A stretch of DNA of 64,000 nucleotides, from NCBI GenBank assembly GCA_023159155.1, contig JAJNNX010000008.1, positions 620,001 to 684,000 on the forward strand, written 5' to 3'. Both the position numbers and the translations under genes were made by a program. Under the pieces are notes generated by a model. It was not told where the DNA came from. It did no database searches and saw nothing but the letters and a program-made list of their open reading frames with translations. The stretch is from Ustulina deusta. Taxonomy: Eukaryota > Ascomycota > Sordariomycetes > Xylariales > Xylariaceae. Below, one piece after another: positions 20,172 to 33,158 of the stretch (its first letter is position 1; every line of letters begins with the position of its first letter).

Positions 20172-23100
20172 TGATGTAATTTAGTATCTGGGATTGGAGA
20201 GGGTGGCGTTCATCGTTAGGTGCGATTCTGGGTGGGGAACCTTCTGTGCACGGCATAATCCTGGTCCTGGTGAATTCCTGTCCCTGTTGCTGTCCCTGTC
20301 ACTGCAGCGTAGCGTAGCAGACCGCATATTCTTAGATATAGGTACCGGACACCCAGGTGCCCCCCATCTCAGTCACCTCCACCAGGTGCGTGGTACCAGT
20401 GGGTACCAAATGTTGGCGAGTTTTAGTACCTACCATCGGAGGCCTGCTGGATAGTGTAGTGTACATGTACCACTTCCTCTACAACCGCCGACTATGTATC
20501 TACCAACTCTTCCCGTGGCACTGGCTTGACCCGTGCAACTCGTGTACCACTCAACAGCTGGTATCGGCAAGCACAACGGCCACCCAATGTAACAACAGAG
20601 ATGGGCCCAAATTGAATTGCGCTCCCACGTGTCTGAGGACGGGCACACTTGTGTTGCTCGCCAAGGCTATTTACCAAATCTACCCAATCTAGTGCAGCTA
20701 CCTAGGTACTTACTACTATAAGAAGTAGGTATGTGAATACAAATACGCATAAGGAGTCGATACTCAGCTCCACTAAGCTTAAGGTAGGGTCAGGTAGCGA
20801 GTTGCCTACTGTATAGATAAGTCTTGTACGGCTCCGTTATTTTACATGACCTACTTTATAGATCAACTAAAGTGAATGCTACCCAATCCACGAAACCTCA
20901 AACGCCTCTATCAGGACCTGATCACAATGTAATGATATACAAGGAAATAGACGGTTTACTAGTAAGCTGGGACTAGAAACAGTCAGTACATCCTGATCAA
21001 ATAGTTGCCAGTCATGGTTCCGCGTGCGCGAGGTGAACCAGTTTCTTGACCGCTTCAAATTTCGATTGCGCTCAGTCACAGTCCACGTTTCGTTCTTTCG
21101 TTTTTCATAGGCCATCGGTTGGCCCCGGATATCGAACAGCCTCCTTTTCAAGGGTGACATATGGGCTTACGATCCTAGACAATATCGTATTCAAGGGTGA
21201 ATCCGAGGCTGAACCACACCAAGGCCATCAATTCTTGCCGATAAACCCGAAGCTAATGAAGAGAGACAGAATTACGTATGTACAACGACTCGACGATTTG
21301 TATAACCATTTCACGACGCTTCCGGGTGGAACGTGACGAAGTCCCAAGCCCATTATTGTCGTAATCAGGTACCCAAACAGGTACCCGAAATCTCACGGCG
21401 CCACTCACCGCTCTCGTCGGCATCTCTCTTCCCAAATAGTCATTCATCATGTTGTTTCCGATAAGAAGGCTGCATAGTGTCTCTGGAAGAGTGAGAGAGA
21501 TAGTGTACACCGCGAATAGCAATTAGCCGCCACATGCGCCAAAATTATTTCCGGCAATCGACCCATTCCATATCACGAACTGGTTCACGGAACGGGACGT
21601 CTCACCCCTTTAGTGAATCACTCAACCAACAATTGTCGATCAAGGACTCTCGTTAACGAGAGTAGGTAAGACCTACCTAGATGGTACAAACAAACAATAA
21701 GATCACAGAGCGCATCATGTATATGGAATAGGTTAGGTTCTCGGCTCGGTACAAGATTTCAAGATTGTCTCTCAACCAATCATCTAACAACGTGATGTTT
21801 TGACTCATTTGCCTTACACAGGACTGGTCATTAATTCGATACCCATGATCAACAGTTTGTTACGCATTAACTATTTTTGCGGACCGGCGTCACAATAGGT
21901 ATGTCCTGCCATCAGATACTAATAGTCATTCGTTGGTCAAACCAACATGAGACAGCTCTCATTGCTTGCGTATAGCTATATGCTGTACCTGCTAACAACG
22001 ATATGTCTTCTTGTCTTTAATTTGAGAAGGAGGCGCCACACTCAATCCAGAGTTGGGATTCCAAGAAATCAGAATGAACGTGGTTGCTCTCTATAACTTG
22101 CTAGTTTCTTCACCCTCAAATTGTTTCACAATCCGATACTTTCATCGGGATGACAAAGCCGAAACTACTGAGTATAGCCTGCCTCACCGTTAGTTCTCAT
22201 GTAGTCGTACCGGAATACTTCTTCGCCTGCCAGCCAGCCACACCGGTTTCAGCACACTCTGACCCTTTTGCTCAGTCATCCCACCATAGGGAGTCTTCTC
22301 GGAGTAAAAATAAGCCCGCTTAAAGTGTTTAAGGTCGACACCAGTCTTACTAGCATATCCACAGCTAAAAGGAAAAGTTAGGTTTATATTCCAGGATACT
22401 GGAGGACGGGTTAGGAGAGTTATTTGAATGAGTCGATGCCTCGATTACGTCTCACGTTCGGCACGACCAGCTAGATGATACTGCAATATTCGAATCGCCA
22501 TTTTATCGGCCCCTTAGTTATCATTCGGTTTCCACCTGTACGCGAAAACACACAGAACAGAGGGTGCTTCCGGGGGAATTGAACCGCTTTCATTTTGCTA
22601 GGTAAGAGAGATCTGTTCAAGCCGGATTCTCACCCTGATTCCAAGTCGAATATGCTGCCTCACATTGAAAGACTCCACATGCCACGAGCGCGGACATATT
22701 ATCTTAAGCTCTTCGACAGCGTAGGTAAGCAATTGAGCTGATTTGCATGATAATTTCCCAAGCTTACCTTGGCAGTATAATCGGTTCAGCGCCCTAATGA
22801 TGTTTAACACGATTCACCAGGGTGCGCCTTTCTCGCAAAGAGATTACTACAGTACTGCTAGTCCGAACCTCATGCCGCGTAAGCCGGCGTGGGTTGTCGG
22901 TCGGTCGGACAAGATTGAGAAAGGCACGTTTTATCCCCGCACCCGCCAGGGAGTTGCATAGACCGGAGATGCGGATCGAGGAAAGTGGGCGATCTTCTGT
23001 ACCACTGCAGGAACATCTCGCGAGCTTACCTTGTCTCTTAAGGTTAGAGAGCCACCATATCACGCGGAGTGTTATGGCCAATAGAATGGGGGAGAGGCGG

Positions 23101-24558
23101 GAAAATGGCCGTTGTCTGCTGTGATTAGTCAGGTATAGGACGGGCTGAGAAGGTAGATTCGGGCAGAGAGGGTGAGCTTTTGCGACATGATGATGACAGT
23201 TTCGCCATCGTTCGGTAATGATGCTAGCAGCTGACCGGCACTACAGGCCCCAGATTGGCGCTAAAATGACAGGCTTCGCCAGAGATGGAGCAGATGCGGT
23301 CTAGCGTGGAAGCCCAGCTACACAATGGACGCAGGTAGGGCTTACCAATGCAACCTGAGAGCAGAATAGAGAAGTCCAGAGCCGATGTCGAGATGGAACG
23401 GAAGCAGGAAGACGGAGATAGAAGAAGAGGAGTTTTTCTTGTCATGGGCTGACGTTAGCCACAAACCCGACTCGTGCAAATAAGCTGGGAGGTCGGCGAA
23501 AGAAGTTCGCAAGAAGAAAACAACTATCGATAATAATGCCTGCCTTGCCTGGCCTGCCTTGCCTGCCTGAGGTTACCCAGTTGTGTTGTCAAGTGCCTGC
23601 GTAGGGTACGACTTAGCCTATCTCCGTAGTATAGGTACGCTAAGTACCCAGGCAGATAGAACTCATCGGGCAGGTATGGAGTGTAAGTGGTATTATTAGT
23701 ATTACTATTTGACTAGCCACTGAAGCGGCAACCTTGCGATGTGAACCTGTTTCACCTGGGTGGACTCAATCAGGTCCTCTGACTGTGGTTCCAACCATCT
23801 GCCTCCATCATCTGGTGCTGCGGCCTTGCCGTCATTTTCAATCCTGTTTCAACTACACTCACTACCTATCTTACGCATCTTGCGTCTCTTGTTCCATGTG
23901 AAGCCCTTGATAAAATTTGAAGCCGAAGCTGCCATATCCTTGCCTCTCTCCCTCTCCCTTTCCAGCATTTCTAATCTGCTTTGCCGCACCAGCCCTGCGT
24001 CCTTCTATACCCTTCTGGCCTCTGTTCCTGTCCTTGGGCCGATGATACTTGCGCCATCCCCCACATAATTCACCCTGATCGCGATTCTCTGCCACTTTCT
24101 GCATACTATCTATCTATCTTGTCTTCTCTCTCTTTCTCTCTCTCCATACTTTTTTCGTGCCAAAGCATTCTTGCCGCCTTTTTTGTGGCACTTCGTTTCT
24201 TCTTCCATCAGCGGCTGTTCGCTACTTGGGCTCAGGCCTTTTATAACATCGTCGGCACAGCCTCCACCACTTGCAGCACGCCCCCGGGTTACGGCATCCA
24301 TCGGTAGACTCGGAACGCTCTCGAAGAACCCCTTGTTTCCTGACAGCCGGGGACAAAAGCGACGTGTGCAGCACACAGTACCAACAATATTTCCTCCCAA
24401 GTGCCCGCGCTAGACTAGACACTCTCAGTTCTTTGTGTCATTTCCCACTGTTGTGGACTAGTCTCTCTTCCGTCTCTAGTAAGCCTCGAATCTGAAATGC
24501 AAAACGCCAGCCGCGCACTGTCCCCGCCAGCGTCAACACCTAAACAATCGCCATCAAC
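20172..24558. other. Long intergenic region, divergent promoters of KCS1-type and SOK1/TCP11-type genes
   Basis: 4.4 kb with no supportable gene on either strand. The first 600 bases are rich in GGTACC and TACCTAGGTA elements (for example 20340, 20391, 20699-20714). A tRNA-like 76-base stretch at 22561-22636 was examined and rejected. From about 23940 the sequence becomes pyrimidine-rich, as in fungal 5' leaders, with CTATCTATCTATC followed by a CT-rich run near 24107-24147. A non-coding RNA cannot be excluded. Confidence 0.5.
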
Positions 24559-24664
24559 ATGCGCCGCGCTTCCGCAGATCTGGCCGACCCGGCTCGAAAC
24601 ATCGAAGAGTCGGTCGGCGCTCCCGATCCCACCACACCCGAACCCGATTTCGATCTGGACATGA
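24497..24664 (+). promoter_or_regulatory. Overlapping upstream ORF before the SOK1/TCP11-type gene
   Basis: An out-of-frame ATG at 24497 opens 55 codons that run over the start codon at 24559 and stop with TGA at 24662-24664. This stop overlaps the ATG of codon 35 of the main frame as ATGA. Scanning ribosomes would meet it first, so it may lower translation or favour the internal start. It could also mean that the annotated start is wrong. Leader extent is unknown. Confidence 0.4.
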
Positions 24665-27612
24665 CCATGCCCACCGAGGAAGACGAACAACGGATTTACA
24701 CTCCACCTCCCCACATCGCTGCGCGCTTCTACCGCCCAAGCCAGAGTCGTCGAAAGGACTCTGCTGCTTCGTCGCGCAGAAACTCTATAGCGTCTGCCCA
24801 GTCTCGTTCCTCGCATGGTTTCGCCCACCATGGCGGCCCGCAGAGCAGATTCATCGCCCAACAGATGCGACGTGCGTCTATCCTCGAGGACCGCAAAGCA
24901 CGCCTCGCCGACCGAGCCGCCCATGCCGAGAAGGTGCGCCTGAGGGCTGCTGTAGTGAAAGCGGCCCAGCAGAAGTCCTCGAATTCGGAAGCCCGCGCCT
25001 TGGCTGCGGCCCAAGCACGAGAAAAGAATCTGGCCGAGATCGTCGCAGCTTGCGCTGAGGAAGTCAAGCGTGCCAAAGCAATCGCGGAAAGTATGAAAGA
25101 GAAGAGGGAGCAAGAGATACGCAAACTACGACTGCAGATGGAAGAGCGTCTTGCCGAGGCTGAGAGGAGAAGGGAAGAGTTGCGGAATCGGCAAGCTATA
25201 CGACGCGCACGGGCATATAGCACCATGACTAGGAAATCGGCTAGTGATTCTACTCCATCGGAAGGTGACGAACAAGAGTCATCAAGCTTAAATGATGAGA
25301 CTGCAATGAGTGAGGATGTTGCAGCGCCCAAGTTGCAATGGTGGTGGAGGGGTTTATTGAGGAGAAAAGCAGTTCACCAGTTCTCAAAAATCGCCTTGAA
25401 TATCGACGGAGTTCGAGAGACATCATTTGATAAAGTGGTCGAACTTCTTGGCCAAGAGCAAGTGCTTCTGGCGACGGCACGAGTACTTCGTATATGTGGT
25501 TTAAGCGAGGGTGACGCCGGATCTGTCACCGAGATGGCTGCCGTTCGGACCTTTTTGAGCGCTTTCCTCATTCTTGGACATCCAACGCAAGTCCTCAGCA
25601 ATAAGGACCATAAAGGAGAACAGGAGCAGGTTGGGTCCTCTCAAGGGCATCCCATCCCTCGCGATGATCTGGCTAATCCGCAATTACAGGATCTTGTGGC
25701 CAAGGCCCGAGATTTATTGATCTCCTTCGAGAATATCCTGTCACGGTTAACGTCCTTCAATAACTATACGCCGCCGCCAGCTCTGCAAGGAGCCCTGCCG
25801 GAAGTTTACGCCACCTTTCATAACGCATTCATTGCGTGGAAGGCACGGGACTCGGACGCTCTGGTTGACGTAATGATCTTGCAGTTTGTAGAACTAGATG
25901 CTATTCTTCAAACCGTCAAAGATGGTACAGAGGGGGCCGTTACCGAGTCTTACTTGCAGAGTATCAGGGATAATCAATTGATGCTCATAGTTCGGATCAA
26001 GAAGCTCACAGGCGCACAGGAAGGAAAGAAAAGGATCTTCGAGGCAGTGAAGCAAGCAAGGAAGGCTAGAGCAGCAAAGAAACCTACAGGAGACACCAAA
26101 CCGCGCGTGGCTGACCACTCCCTAAGCACCGAGGGCTCTTCGATGACCGATCATGCTACAGCAGACCATGTGATTTCGTCCCAATTGCAGACACTCACTC
26201 CTCCCCCGACTCCTAACAAGAAACAATCGAGGCAGCCAGTAACGCACTCGAACTATCCTCCTATTTTACCAGACAATAGAGTTATTGTTCACGAGTTAGC
26301 GATCAACCGGGAATACCGCATTGAATTCGAGCACTTTCAAGAGCAACACAGGTCTCGCATGGAGCCCCTCTTCAAGGACCTCCGCTCAGGGCCGAGAAAC
26401 GAGGAGAAAGAATTTCATTATCTTGTTATCATGGCCAATTATATAAAAGATAGGCTGCAACATCTTGTCAAGCCCAGTTCGACAATGCACACCTTTATCG
26501 GCGAAATGCTCGATACGGAGGTGGCTGGGCGCCAGTTTCAGGCTGGTAGCTTTTCCTACGAAAAATTCTTTTCCTCGATGGGCTCCCTTCTCCCTAAGCT
26601 TTGCGCCCCAGTGCGGGATGACGAAGTCAGAGATCTGGTGGACAACAAACTTAGCCAAGGGCCTATCGTTGATCGTTTCGAGGCACTCATCTCTTTTATT
26701 GATGTGATGCTTTATGACTATGCCAACTATATGCTTCAAGTGGCAGCGCCCAACCTCGCTGAACACGCTTCTCCGTATGAAGCAAAGAAGTTTGCTGAGG
26801 ACTTGGACAGCGGCGCAGTCACGTTGACTCGCGCAGAGACTGCGTGGCGGGACGCCCGAAACAAGGTGCATGCAGAAGCAATTCGGCGTGATCCGGAGGG
26901 TATCAATCACCCGAAGTTACGGCCAACGCCCGACAAGATTTACTGGCAAATGCTTGTAGACCAATTCACACAGCCTTCGCCATCAGTCGATACTTTGCCA
27001 GAACCTCTTGCACTTGATGAGAAGCGTCGGGCGCGTCTCGGCCGCCAAACGCTTCGTATCGTCACGGCAGGTGCTATTCTACTGCAGTGTAAGAACATGT
27101 TGAAACGCGACGTTCGGGCCCCTTGGAAAACAGAGGCCGGTCGGGTGTTGACCCTTCTCGAGTCGATGGATGATAGTACCAAGGCTCTAAACCAGTCGAC
27201 AGCTGTGCATGGCATCATGGCGGCTCTCGAAGCCGGACGCTCCATGCCTGCAGCCACGAAGAAGCATCTGCAAGCTCTCGTCACGAGGGTTCTCGAAGCC
27301 TGCATGGATGCCAAGCGTAACAACACGGAGCCTAGGGAGCCGGTGATGAGACTCTTGCTCACCCGCGTCAGAGGGCACATGTTCACCCGACTACAAGCCG
27401 GCTCCACGAGTGAGAAAATCAAGGCCACGAGTACGGCCGGAGAGAAGCTGGCGGGCTTGGGATTGCCTGAATTTGTCGAGAGAGTGCGAGAGATGATTGA
27501 AGAGATCAGTCGAGTCGGGAGCGTTGACCGAGACACTCATGGAGTTTGGTGGGAAGGCGTTTCTACAAAGGTGGGTCAGGAAGAGTCGGCTGCTACACCA
27601 GCAACGACATGA
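24559..27612 (+). CDS. T-complex 11 / SOK1 family protein
   Basis: Single exon, 1017 residues. The family includes yeast Sok1, a high-copy suppressor of cAMP-kinase loss, and mammalian TCP11, linked to cAMP signalling. The N-terminus is basic and Ser-rich. Residues ~110-230 form a highly charged helical/coiled-coil stretch (AREKNLAEIVAACAEEVKR, MEERLAEAERRREELRN). The TCP11 domain follows from about 280 to the C-terminus, with HELAINREYRIEFE, FHYLVIMANYIKDRL and FIDVMLYDYANYML as helical blocks. No membrane span. The start is the first ATG in frame, but codon 35 (MTMPTEED) is a plausible alternative because an overlapping upstream frame ends there. Confidence 0.85.
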   Translation: MRRASADLADPARNIEESVGAPDPTTPEPDFDLDMTMPTEEDEQRIYTPPPHIAARFYRPSQSRRKDSAASSRRNSIASAQSRSSHGFAHHGGPQSRFIAQQMRRASILEDRKARLADRAAHAEKVRLRAAVVKAAQQKSSNSEARALAAAQAREKNLAEIVAACAEEVKRAKAIAESMKEKREQEIRKLRLQMEERLAEAERRREELRNRQAIRRARAYSTMTRKSASDSTPSEGDEQESSSLNDETAMSEDVAAPKLQWWWRGLLRRKAVHQFSKIALNIDGVRETSFDKVVELLGQEQVLLATARVLRICGLSEGDAGSVTEMAAVRTFLSAFLILGHPTQVLSNKDHKGEQEQVGSSQGHPIPRDDLANPQLQDLVAKARDLLISFENILSRLTSFNNYTPPPALQGALPEVYATFHNAFIAWKARDSDALVDVMILQFVELDAILQTVKDGTEGAVTESYLQSIRDNQLMLIVRIKKLTGAQEGKKRIFEAVKQARKARAAKKPTGDTKPRVADHSLSTEGSSMTDHATADHVISSQLQTLTPPPTPNKKQSRQPVTHSNYPPILPDNRVIVHELAINREYRIEFEHFQEQHRSRMEPLFKDLRSGPRNEEKEFHYLVIMANYIKDRLQHLVKPSSTMHTFIGEMLDTEVAGRQFQAGSFSYEKFFSSMGSLLPKLCAPVRDDEVRDLVDNKLSQGPIVDRFEALISFIDVMLYDYANYMLQVAAPNLAEHASPYEAKKFAEDLDSGAVTLTRAETAWRDARNKVHAEAIRRDPEGINHPKLRPTPDKIYWQMLVDQFTQPSPSVDTLPEPLALDEKRRARLGRQTLRIVTAGAILLQCKNMLKRDVRAPWKTEAGRVLTLLESMDDSTKALNQSTAVHGIMAALEAGRSMPAATKKHLQALVTRVLEACMDAKRNNTEPREPVMRLLLTRVRGHMFTRLQAGSTSEKIKATSTAGEKLAGLGLPEFVERVREMIEEISRVGSVDRDTHGVWWEGVSTKVGQEESAATPATT

Positions 27613-28496
27613 TATTATATTAGCATTCAGGGGTGACAGAATGGTCACATTAGCACGTGTGCATTTTTGGGGATAACTTTGCATCAATCTGTATTTGCAC
27701 ATCTGGCTCTGGCTTGGGATAAGGGACTGGCGTTCAATCGGTGGGCATGAAATACTACGCATGGTTGATAATGAGGAAGGCTTCGGATTTCTCCAGATTG
27801 CGAATTTCGTTAGGGCGTGAGCTGAGAGGGACGTTCATCTACATTGCTAGGTATCCCGCAGTTGGCCCATATCATATACTAACATAGTAACAACTAGCCT
27901 TGCTCGAAGCCGTGGTGCTTGGGGCCAATAACAAGAAACGTACTGAATGAAAGGAATATGATTCTGGTGACCCGCATCTCCTAAGTGCCCTCGATACATT
28001 CACCGCGACGATTCTGTGTTCCAATATCTCTAATGACGATATATCAAGTTAGTACATGAGGTAGAAATTGTGTCAATCCGATAGGTACTAAGTATGGAAT
28101 TGCGTTCACTATGTACCTAACTGACCTACATGTAACTACCAATACACATGTGACGCAGACAGGTACCGACTTGCAAAAGCACGTGATTTCGCGGGGCGAA
28201 TTTGAAGCATGGACACCAACTCAACGCGTTTTAAGTACCTACCTCTATAGTTTAGTTACCTTTCCCCGTTGGTACCTCCTCTAAGTACCTAGGTACATCA
28301 GGTAAGAGCCTGAGCTGAAATGAGGGTTCAGAATGCCGCTTTCATCGCTTTACAAACGACAGAACCGCGGCACTAGCTAACGAACAAGGCAAGGTGAAGG
28401 ATAGATACTTTAGGATTGTTGTCCTTATCCGTATGGCACTCCTATCACGCGCATACGAAGTCAGAATTTAGCGTGCACTCATTCAGCACCGACAGC
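27613..28496. other. Intergenic, MRE11 promoter
   Basis: 884 bases. Dense TACCTA/GGTACC elements at 28084-28140 and 28236-28310, including AAGTACCTAGGTAC. No gene seen. Confidence 0.55.
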
Positions 28497-30967
28497 ATGC
28501 CATCATCACAGTTCGCAGGTCTGCTCCTCCTCTCCTCTCTACTTGCAGCCGAGACTCCCCGAACCTGGTCTCTGTCCTGCCCTGCTGTGCTTGTCTAACA
28601 CTGCGTCAGATGCGGACACGATTCGCATCCTCGTCGCCACTGATAACCATGTGGGCTATGAGGAGCGCGACCCCATCCGCAAAGACGACAGCTGGAAGGC
28701 GTTCGATGAGATCATGAACCTGGCACGGAAAGAAGATGTAGGTACCTCGTCTTGTTTGTCTGCGTCTGTGCCCATGTCGGGTTCGGGGAGACACGCGTGT
28801 GTGTTGTGCTTACTCGATATCCCATCTGCTAGGTGGACATGGTCTTGCTTGCCGGCGACCTCTTCCACGATAACAAGCCGTCAAGGCTGTCCATGTACCA
28901 TGTTATGCGGTCGCTCCGGAAGAACTGCCTCGGCATGAAACCGTGTGAGCTTCAGTTTCTCGGTGATGCCAACGAGGTCTTCGCCAGTGCCTTCGGCCAT
29001 GTCAATTACGAGGATCCGGACATCAACATTTCCATCCCCGTCTTCTCCATCCATGGCAACCACGACGACCCCAGCGGCCAAGGGAACTATTGCTCGCTCG
29101 ACCTGCTTCAGGTTGCTGGCCTCGTGAACTACTACGGCCGCACTCCCAAGGTTGACGAGATCGACGTGAAGCCTGTCTTACTCCAGAAAGGCCAGACCAA
29201 ATTGGCCCTCTACGGGATCAGCAATGTGCGCGATGAACGCATGTTTCGGAACTTTCGCGATCACAAAGTGAAATGGTTCCGACCGAACCAGCAATCAACA
29301 GATTGGTTCAACCTACTTGCCGTTCACCAGAACCACCACGCCCACACCGCCACTAGTTACCTGCCTGAGAACATGTTGCCAGAATGGCTTAATCTAGTCG
29401 TTTGGGGCCACGAGCACGAGTGCCTCATTGATCCTCGACACAACCCCGAAACAGGATTTCACGTCATGCAACCCGGTTCATCTGTCGCTACATCACTGGT
29501 GCCCGGCGAGGCCGTAGCGAAACATGTCGCCGTGGTAAGCGTTACCGGCAAAGACTTCTCCGTTGAGAAGCATCGTCTCAAGAGTGTCCGCCCTTTTGTC
29601 ACTGCCGAGATTGTTCTAGCCACCGATAAGAGGTTTAAGGGTCTAGATAAAAAGAAGGAGAACCGGCAGGAATTGACCCGAAAATTGATGACCGTCGTGG
29701 AGGAGATGATTGAAGAAGCTAATGTGGAATGGGACTCCCTACAAGAGGTTGATGTAGATGAAAACGAACGACCTAGACCCTTAATCCGTCTGAAAGTCGA
29801 ATACACAGCGCCTGATGGAGGCCACTACGATATTGAGAATCCCCAGCGTTTCTCCAACCGATTCTCGAACAAGGTCGCCAACACGAACGACGTGGTCCAC
29901 TTCTATCGAAAAAAAACGGTGCAGAGTGCGTAGCTCAGCAGCCCCTTGTCTCTCTTCTCTCCCTTTTGTCTTCGAGTTTCCTCATAATGCTAATATAAAT
30001 AGAACGTGCCACGGCCACCGATGCGTTGTCCGAAGAAGTTGTCGCTAGTCTCGCCGAGATGGATAGCGTCAAAGTTGGGAAGCTCGTGGAGGAATATTTG
30101 AAAGCCCAGTCATTAAAGATACTTCCCCAGGCACCGTTCGGCGACGCAGTGACACAGTTCGTCGACAAAGACGACAAGCATGCTATGGAGCAGTTTGTCA
30201 ATGAATCCCTATCGGGCCAAGTCAAGCAGATGTTGTCGTTGGAAAATGATGACGACGACCTTGACCACGCAATGGAAATTATCAAGCAGAAATTGGAGCA
30301 CCAATTTGCTACCGGTCAACTAAAACGGGGCCCAAGACTTAGATACAAACCGAAGCCGGACAACTGGGACTCGGACCTTGAGGGTGGTCATTGGGAAGAA
30401 CAACCTGAGGCAATCGATCGTGCCCCGGTGGCAGAGGCAACACCAGAACCTACACAACCCCGAGCCCGAGGACGAAAGCCCACACGTACAGGATTTCTTG
30501 AAGACGATGAGGAGATGGACGACGTTGCAGAAGACAATGAGGAAGCTCGAGCACCCAAAGCGAAAGGACGGCCGAAAGCAGCAACCACCCGGGCCAAGGC
30601 TGCCCCGAAGGCCCCAGCTAAGAAGGCACCCGCTACAGGCCAAGGGCGCGGCCGTGGCCGCAAACAAGCCGATGAGGAAGACGAAGACGACGATGTTGTC
30701 ATGGATGATGACAATTACGATCCTCCGGCCCCACCACCGAAGCGTACTACAACGGCTCGGGCTGCGACTACACGATCGCAGCCATCACGATCACAGGCTT
30801 CCTCACGCGTGACTGCTTCCGCATCCACCTCCGCGCCAAAGTCTCGACAATCGAAATTGAATTTTTCGCAGAAGGCGACTCAGCAAGAACCACTGGAAAT
30901 TAGTGATGATGAAATTTCTGATGATCCTTTCGAGGCGGCGCCGGCAACAAGAGCTAGGAGGCGTTAG
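28497..30967 (+). CDS. MRE11: Double-strand break repair nuclease MRE11
   Basis: Nuclease subunit of the MRN (Mre11-Rad50-Nbs1) complex for DNA end resection and checkpoint signalling in the nucleus. Exons 28497-28518 (22 bases), 28610-28737, 28833-29925 and 30003-30967 give 735 residues. The metallophosphoesterase motifs are all present: VATDNHVG (D19, H21), [28 protein letters not shown] and VVWGHEHEC. The Mre11 DNA-binding domain follows ([21 protein letters not shown]). The tail is Arg/Gly and acidic ([16 protein letters not shown]) and ends [17 protein letters not shown]. The donor of intron 3 was placed at gtgcgt because it alone keeps frame and avoids the TAG six bases on. Confidence 0.95.
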
Positions 30968-32351
30968 GGGCTGAGCTGCTCGGGAAGCACGGGTCTTCGC
31001 CATCCCCCATTCTTAGGTGTCTATACTAGAGTGTCACGGATTTCGTATTATGTTGTTACTCGGCTGCAACATATGAAGATATCTTGGGTGAATGTTATAG
31101 GAAGACAGGTATTTTATGTCCTTCCGCCAAGTTTAGGTGCATTCTATGTATATTGTACGGCTTTGCTCTTATTAGGTACATGGACAGGGAGCGACATGCC
31201 AGGTGGGAAATGTGGCAATTATAGTTAGCATTACATTGCAGACTGCAGACAGATCACTCAATGCGGTCGCTTAACAAGAAATTTCTTGCACAACGCGAAC
31301 TGCGCGACTCGCCGCTTTCCGTGTGTTGATGAACTTTCAGCACCCGTCAGTTGATAACCACCACCTTAGCCCACCGATCTCTTCTTCCCTATTTTTATTT
31401 ATTCATTTTTAAAGCTCTTTCAATGACTCGAGCCCAAACCCCTTCTTTTCGGCGTGAGTAGTTTCGGCAGATTTCAGAGTAAGAAACCCTGGTTAAGTAG
31501 ACAGAGTTAGGTAGCGAACTCAAACGCGATTCATATAGCAGCCTTGTAAATTCAGACCAGGGTCGGGGAATCATAGCCCTCTACTCATCTCTCGACTTTC
31601 TAATAGGACTGGCGGTATTGCCTCGTCGAGGCTGGATATGAAGCTTCACTTGCTATCTGTCGCTCAAGATCCCAACAACACTCGATTGGGGGTATTGCAT
31701 TTCGTTCATCCCGGCCATAAAACAGCGACACGAACAGTGCTTTCCTCTTTCACATGTAACAGACTACCATAGTTTTGGCTATTAGTAATCCAGGCGTTTT
31801 TTGCCATAACGTAAGGGAGGATCTGTATTAGCAAAAATATACCTCAGTATCCAAATAGCTCATCTCATGCTATACATCTTCTAGGCCGTATCGCTCTGCT
31901 CTCGAGGGCTTAATTCTAGGATACGACTACATGCTCCACAGGTTCTTCAAGCTCTCCGTGGACGGACCGTTCTGAATCGAAGACTACGTGGTTTTCGATG
32001 CTAGCCCGAAGGCCTGAAAATTTCACATGACATTTGTCTATGGCAATAGAAGGTGTGAATTAGTTGGCGCGATAGCTACGATGCCTAGGCCTAGGATCCA
32101 AACTACAGACGTTGTCACGCAACTATGGTTTTTGTTGCCCGTTAGATATCATATATATTTCATCCGGGCCCAAGATTATGGAAAAAGTAGGCAGAGATGA
32201 ATGCGCATGCCTTGAGGAATTCGGCTATAATAGCTCGTGCTAACTTGCCCCGACCATGATAATCGTGAGCGGAGAGAAATAAACGCATTTTCGTCATCAA
32301 CTTAAAGGAGGCATAGAACTCAGACTAAATGCAAGCTATGTCGCGTGCTTC

Positions 32352-32384
<33 letters not shown>

Positions 32385-33158
32385 TCTCTCTGAACCCATT
32401 TAAGCTTTATAAATAGGCATAGTACTTACAGATAGGGTGTCAAACTTTCTTTCTTCTCGGTAGCCAAGTGGTTCGCCTCGGACGACACAGGCCTAAACTT
32501 TGCGCCCGACGCCTAATCCTGTATGTAGTAGACTTACTGATATCCATGGGGAGATTTCGCGGAAGATTACGTCGTCTCGTCGTGCCGCGTAACTGCGCGT
32601 ATTACTCCCCGGGCTCGCGCATGGCCTGCCCATATTTCCCTCCTCCCGGCTGCTCGTCCAGGCTGTGATGCTTTTGCGCACTTGTGGCCTTTGATGCCGG
32701 CTTCTCCCTGCTATCATGTGGCAAGTAAGGCTGTGGGTGTCAAGTGAACCATACGGTACTCGAGGGCTTTCACAACGCTGCCGAGATCTCTCGATTTTGG
32801 TAATCATGGATATCCCTTGACCTTGTAGTGCGAGGGACACGCCAATATACACCTTCGCTCCTAGTTCTTTGCCCGTTAGTTGTTCGGCGTATAATTACAC
32901 GTGATTGTCTTCACCTCCTTGACGATCATCATTGCCGAAGACTAGTTTTCTCCGTATTCTAGCTAGGTTATCGAATACCTAATAAGTTAGGTTATGAAGA
33001 CGGCTTGCTGGTCAACCCGATCCTCATCGCCGAGAATAATAATACCCATAACCCATATGACCTAAGGCCGTACTCACCTACCCGGCATAATAGGGGGGAG
33101 GAGGATAGGATCCAATTTTCACAAGGCCTCCTATTCCTATCCGTCGAATTCTTGGACC
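30968..33158. other. Gene-free intergenic region
   Basis: 2.2 kb downstream of MRE11 and upstream of the LicD-type gene. Apart from a CT microsatellite nothing coding was found on either strand. Confidence 0.5.
32352..32391 (+). repeat. CT microsatellite
   Basis: About 20 CT units with a single CA interruption near 32379. A simple-sequence repeat likely to vary in length. No gene overlaps it. Confidence 0.9.

Noticed and set aside
22561..22636. 76-base tRNA-like stretch: AGGGTG and CACCCT ends and a GGTTCAATTCC-like box on the minus strand
   Set aside because: The T-arm and anticodon stems do not pair and there is no discriminator base; only the terminal inverted repeat is real.
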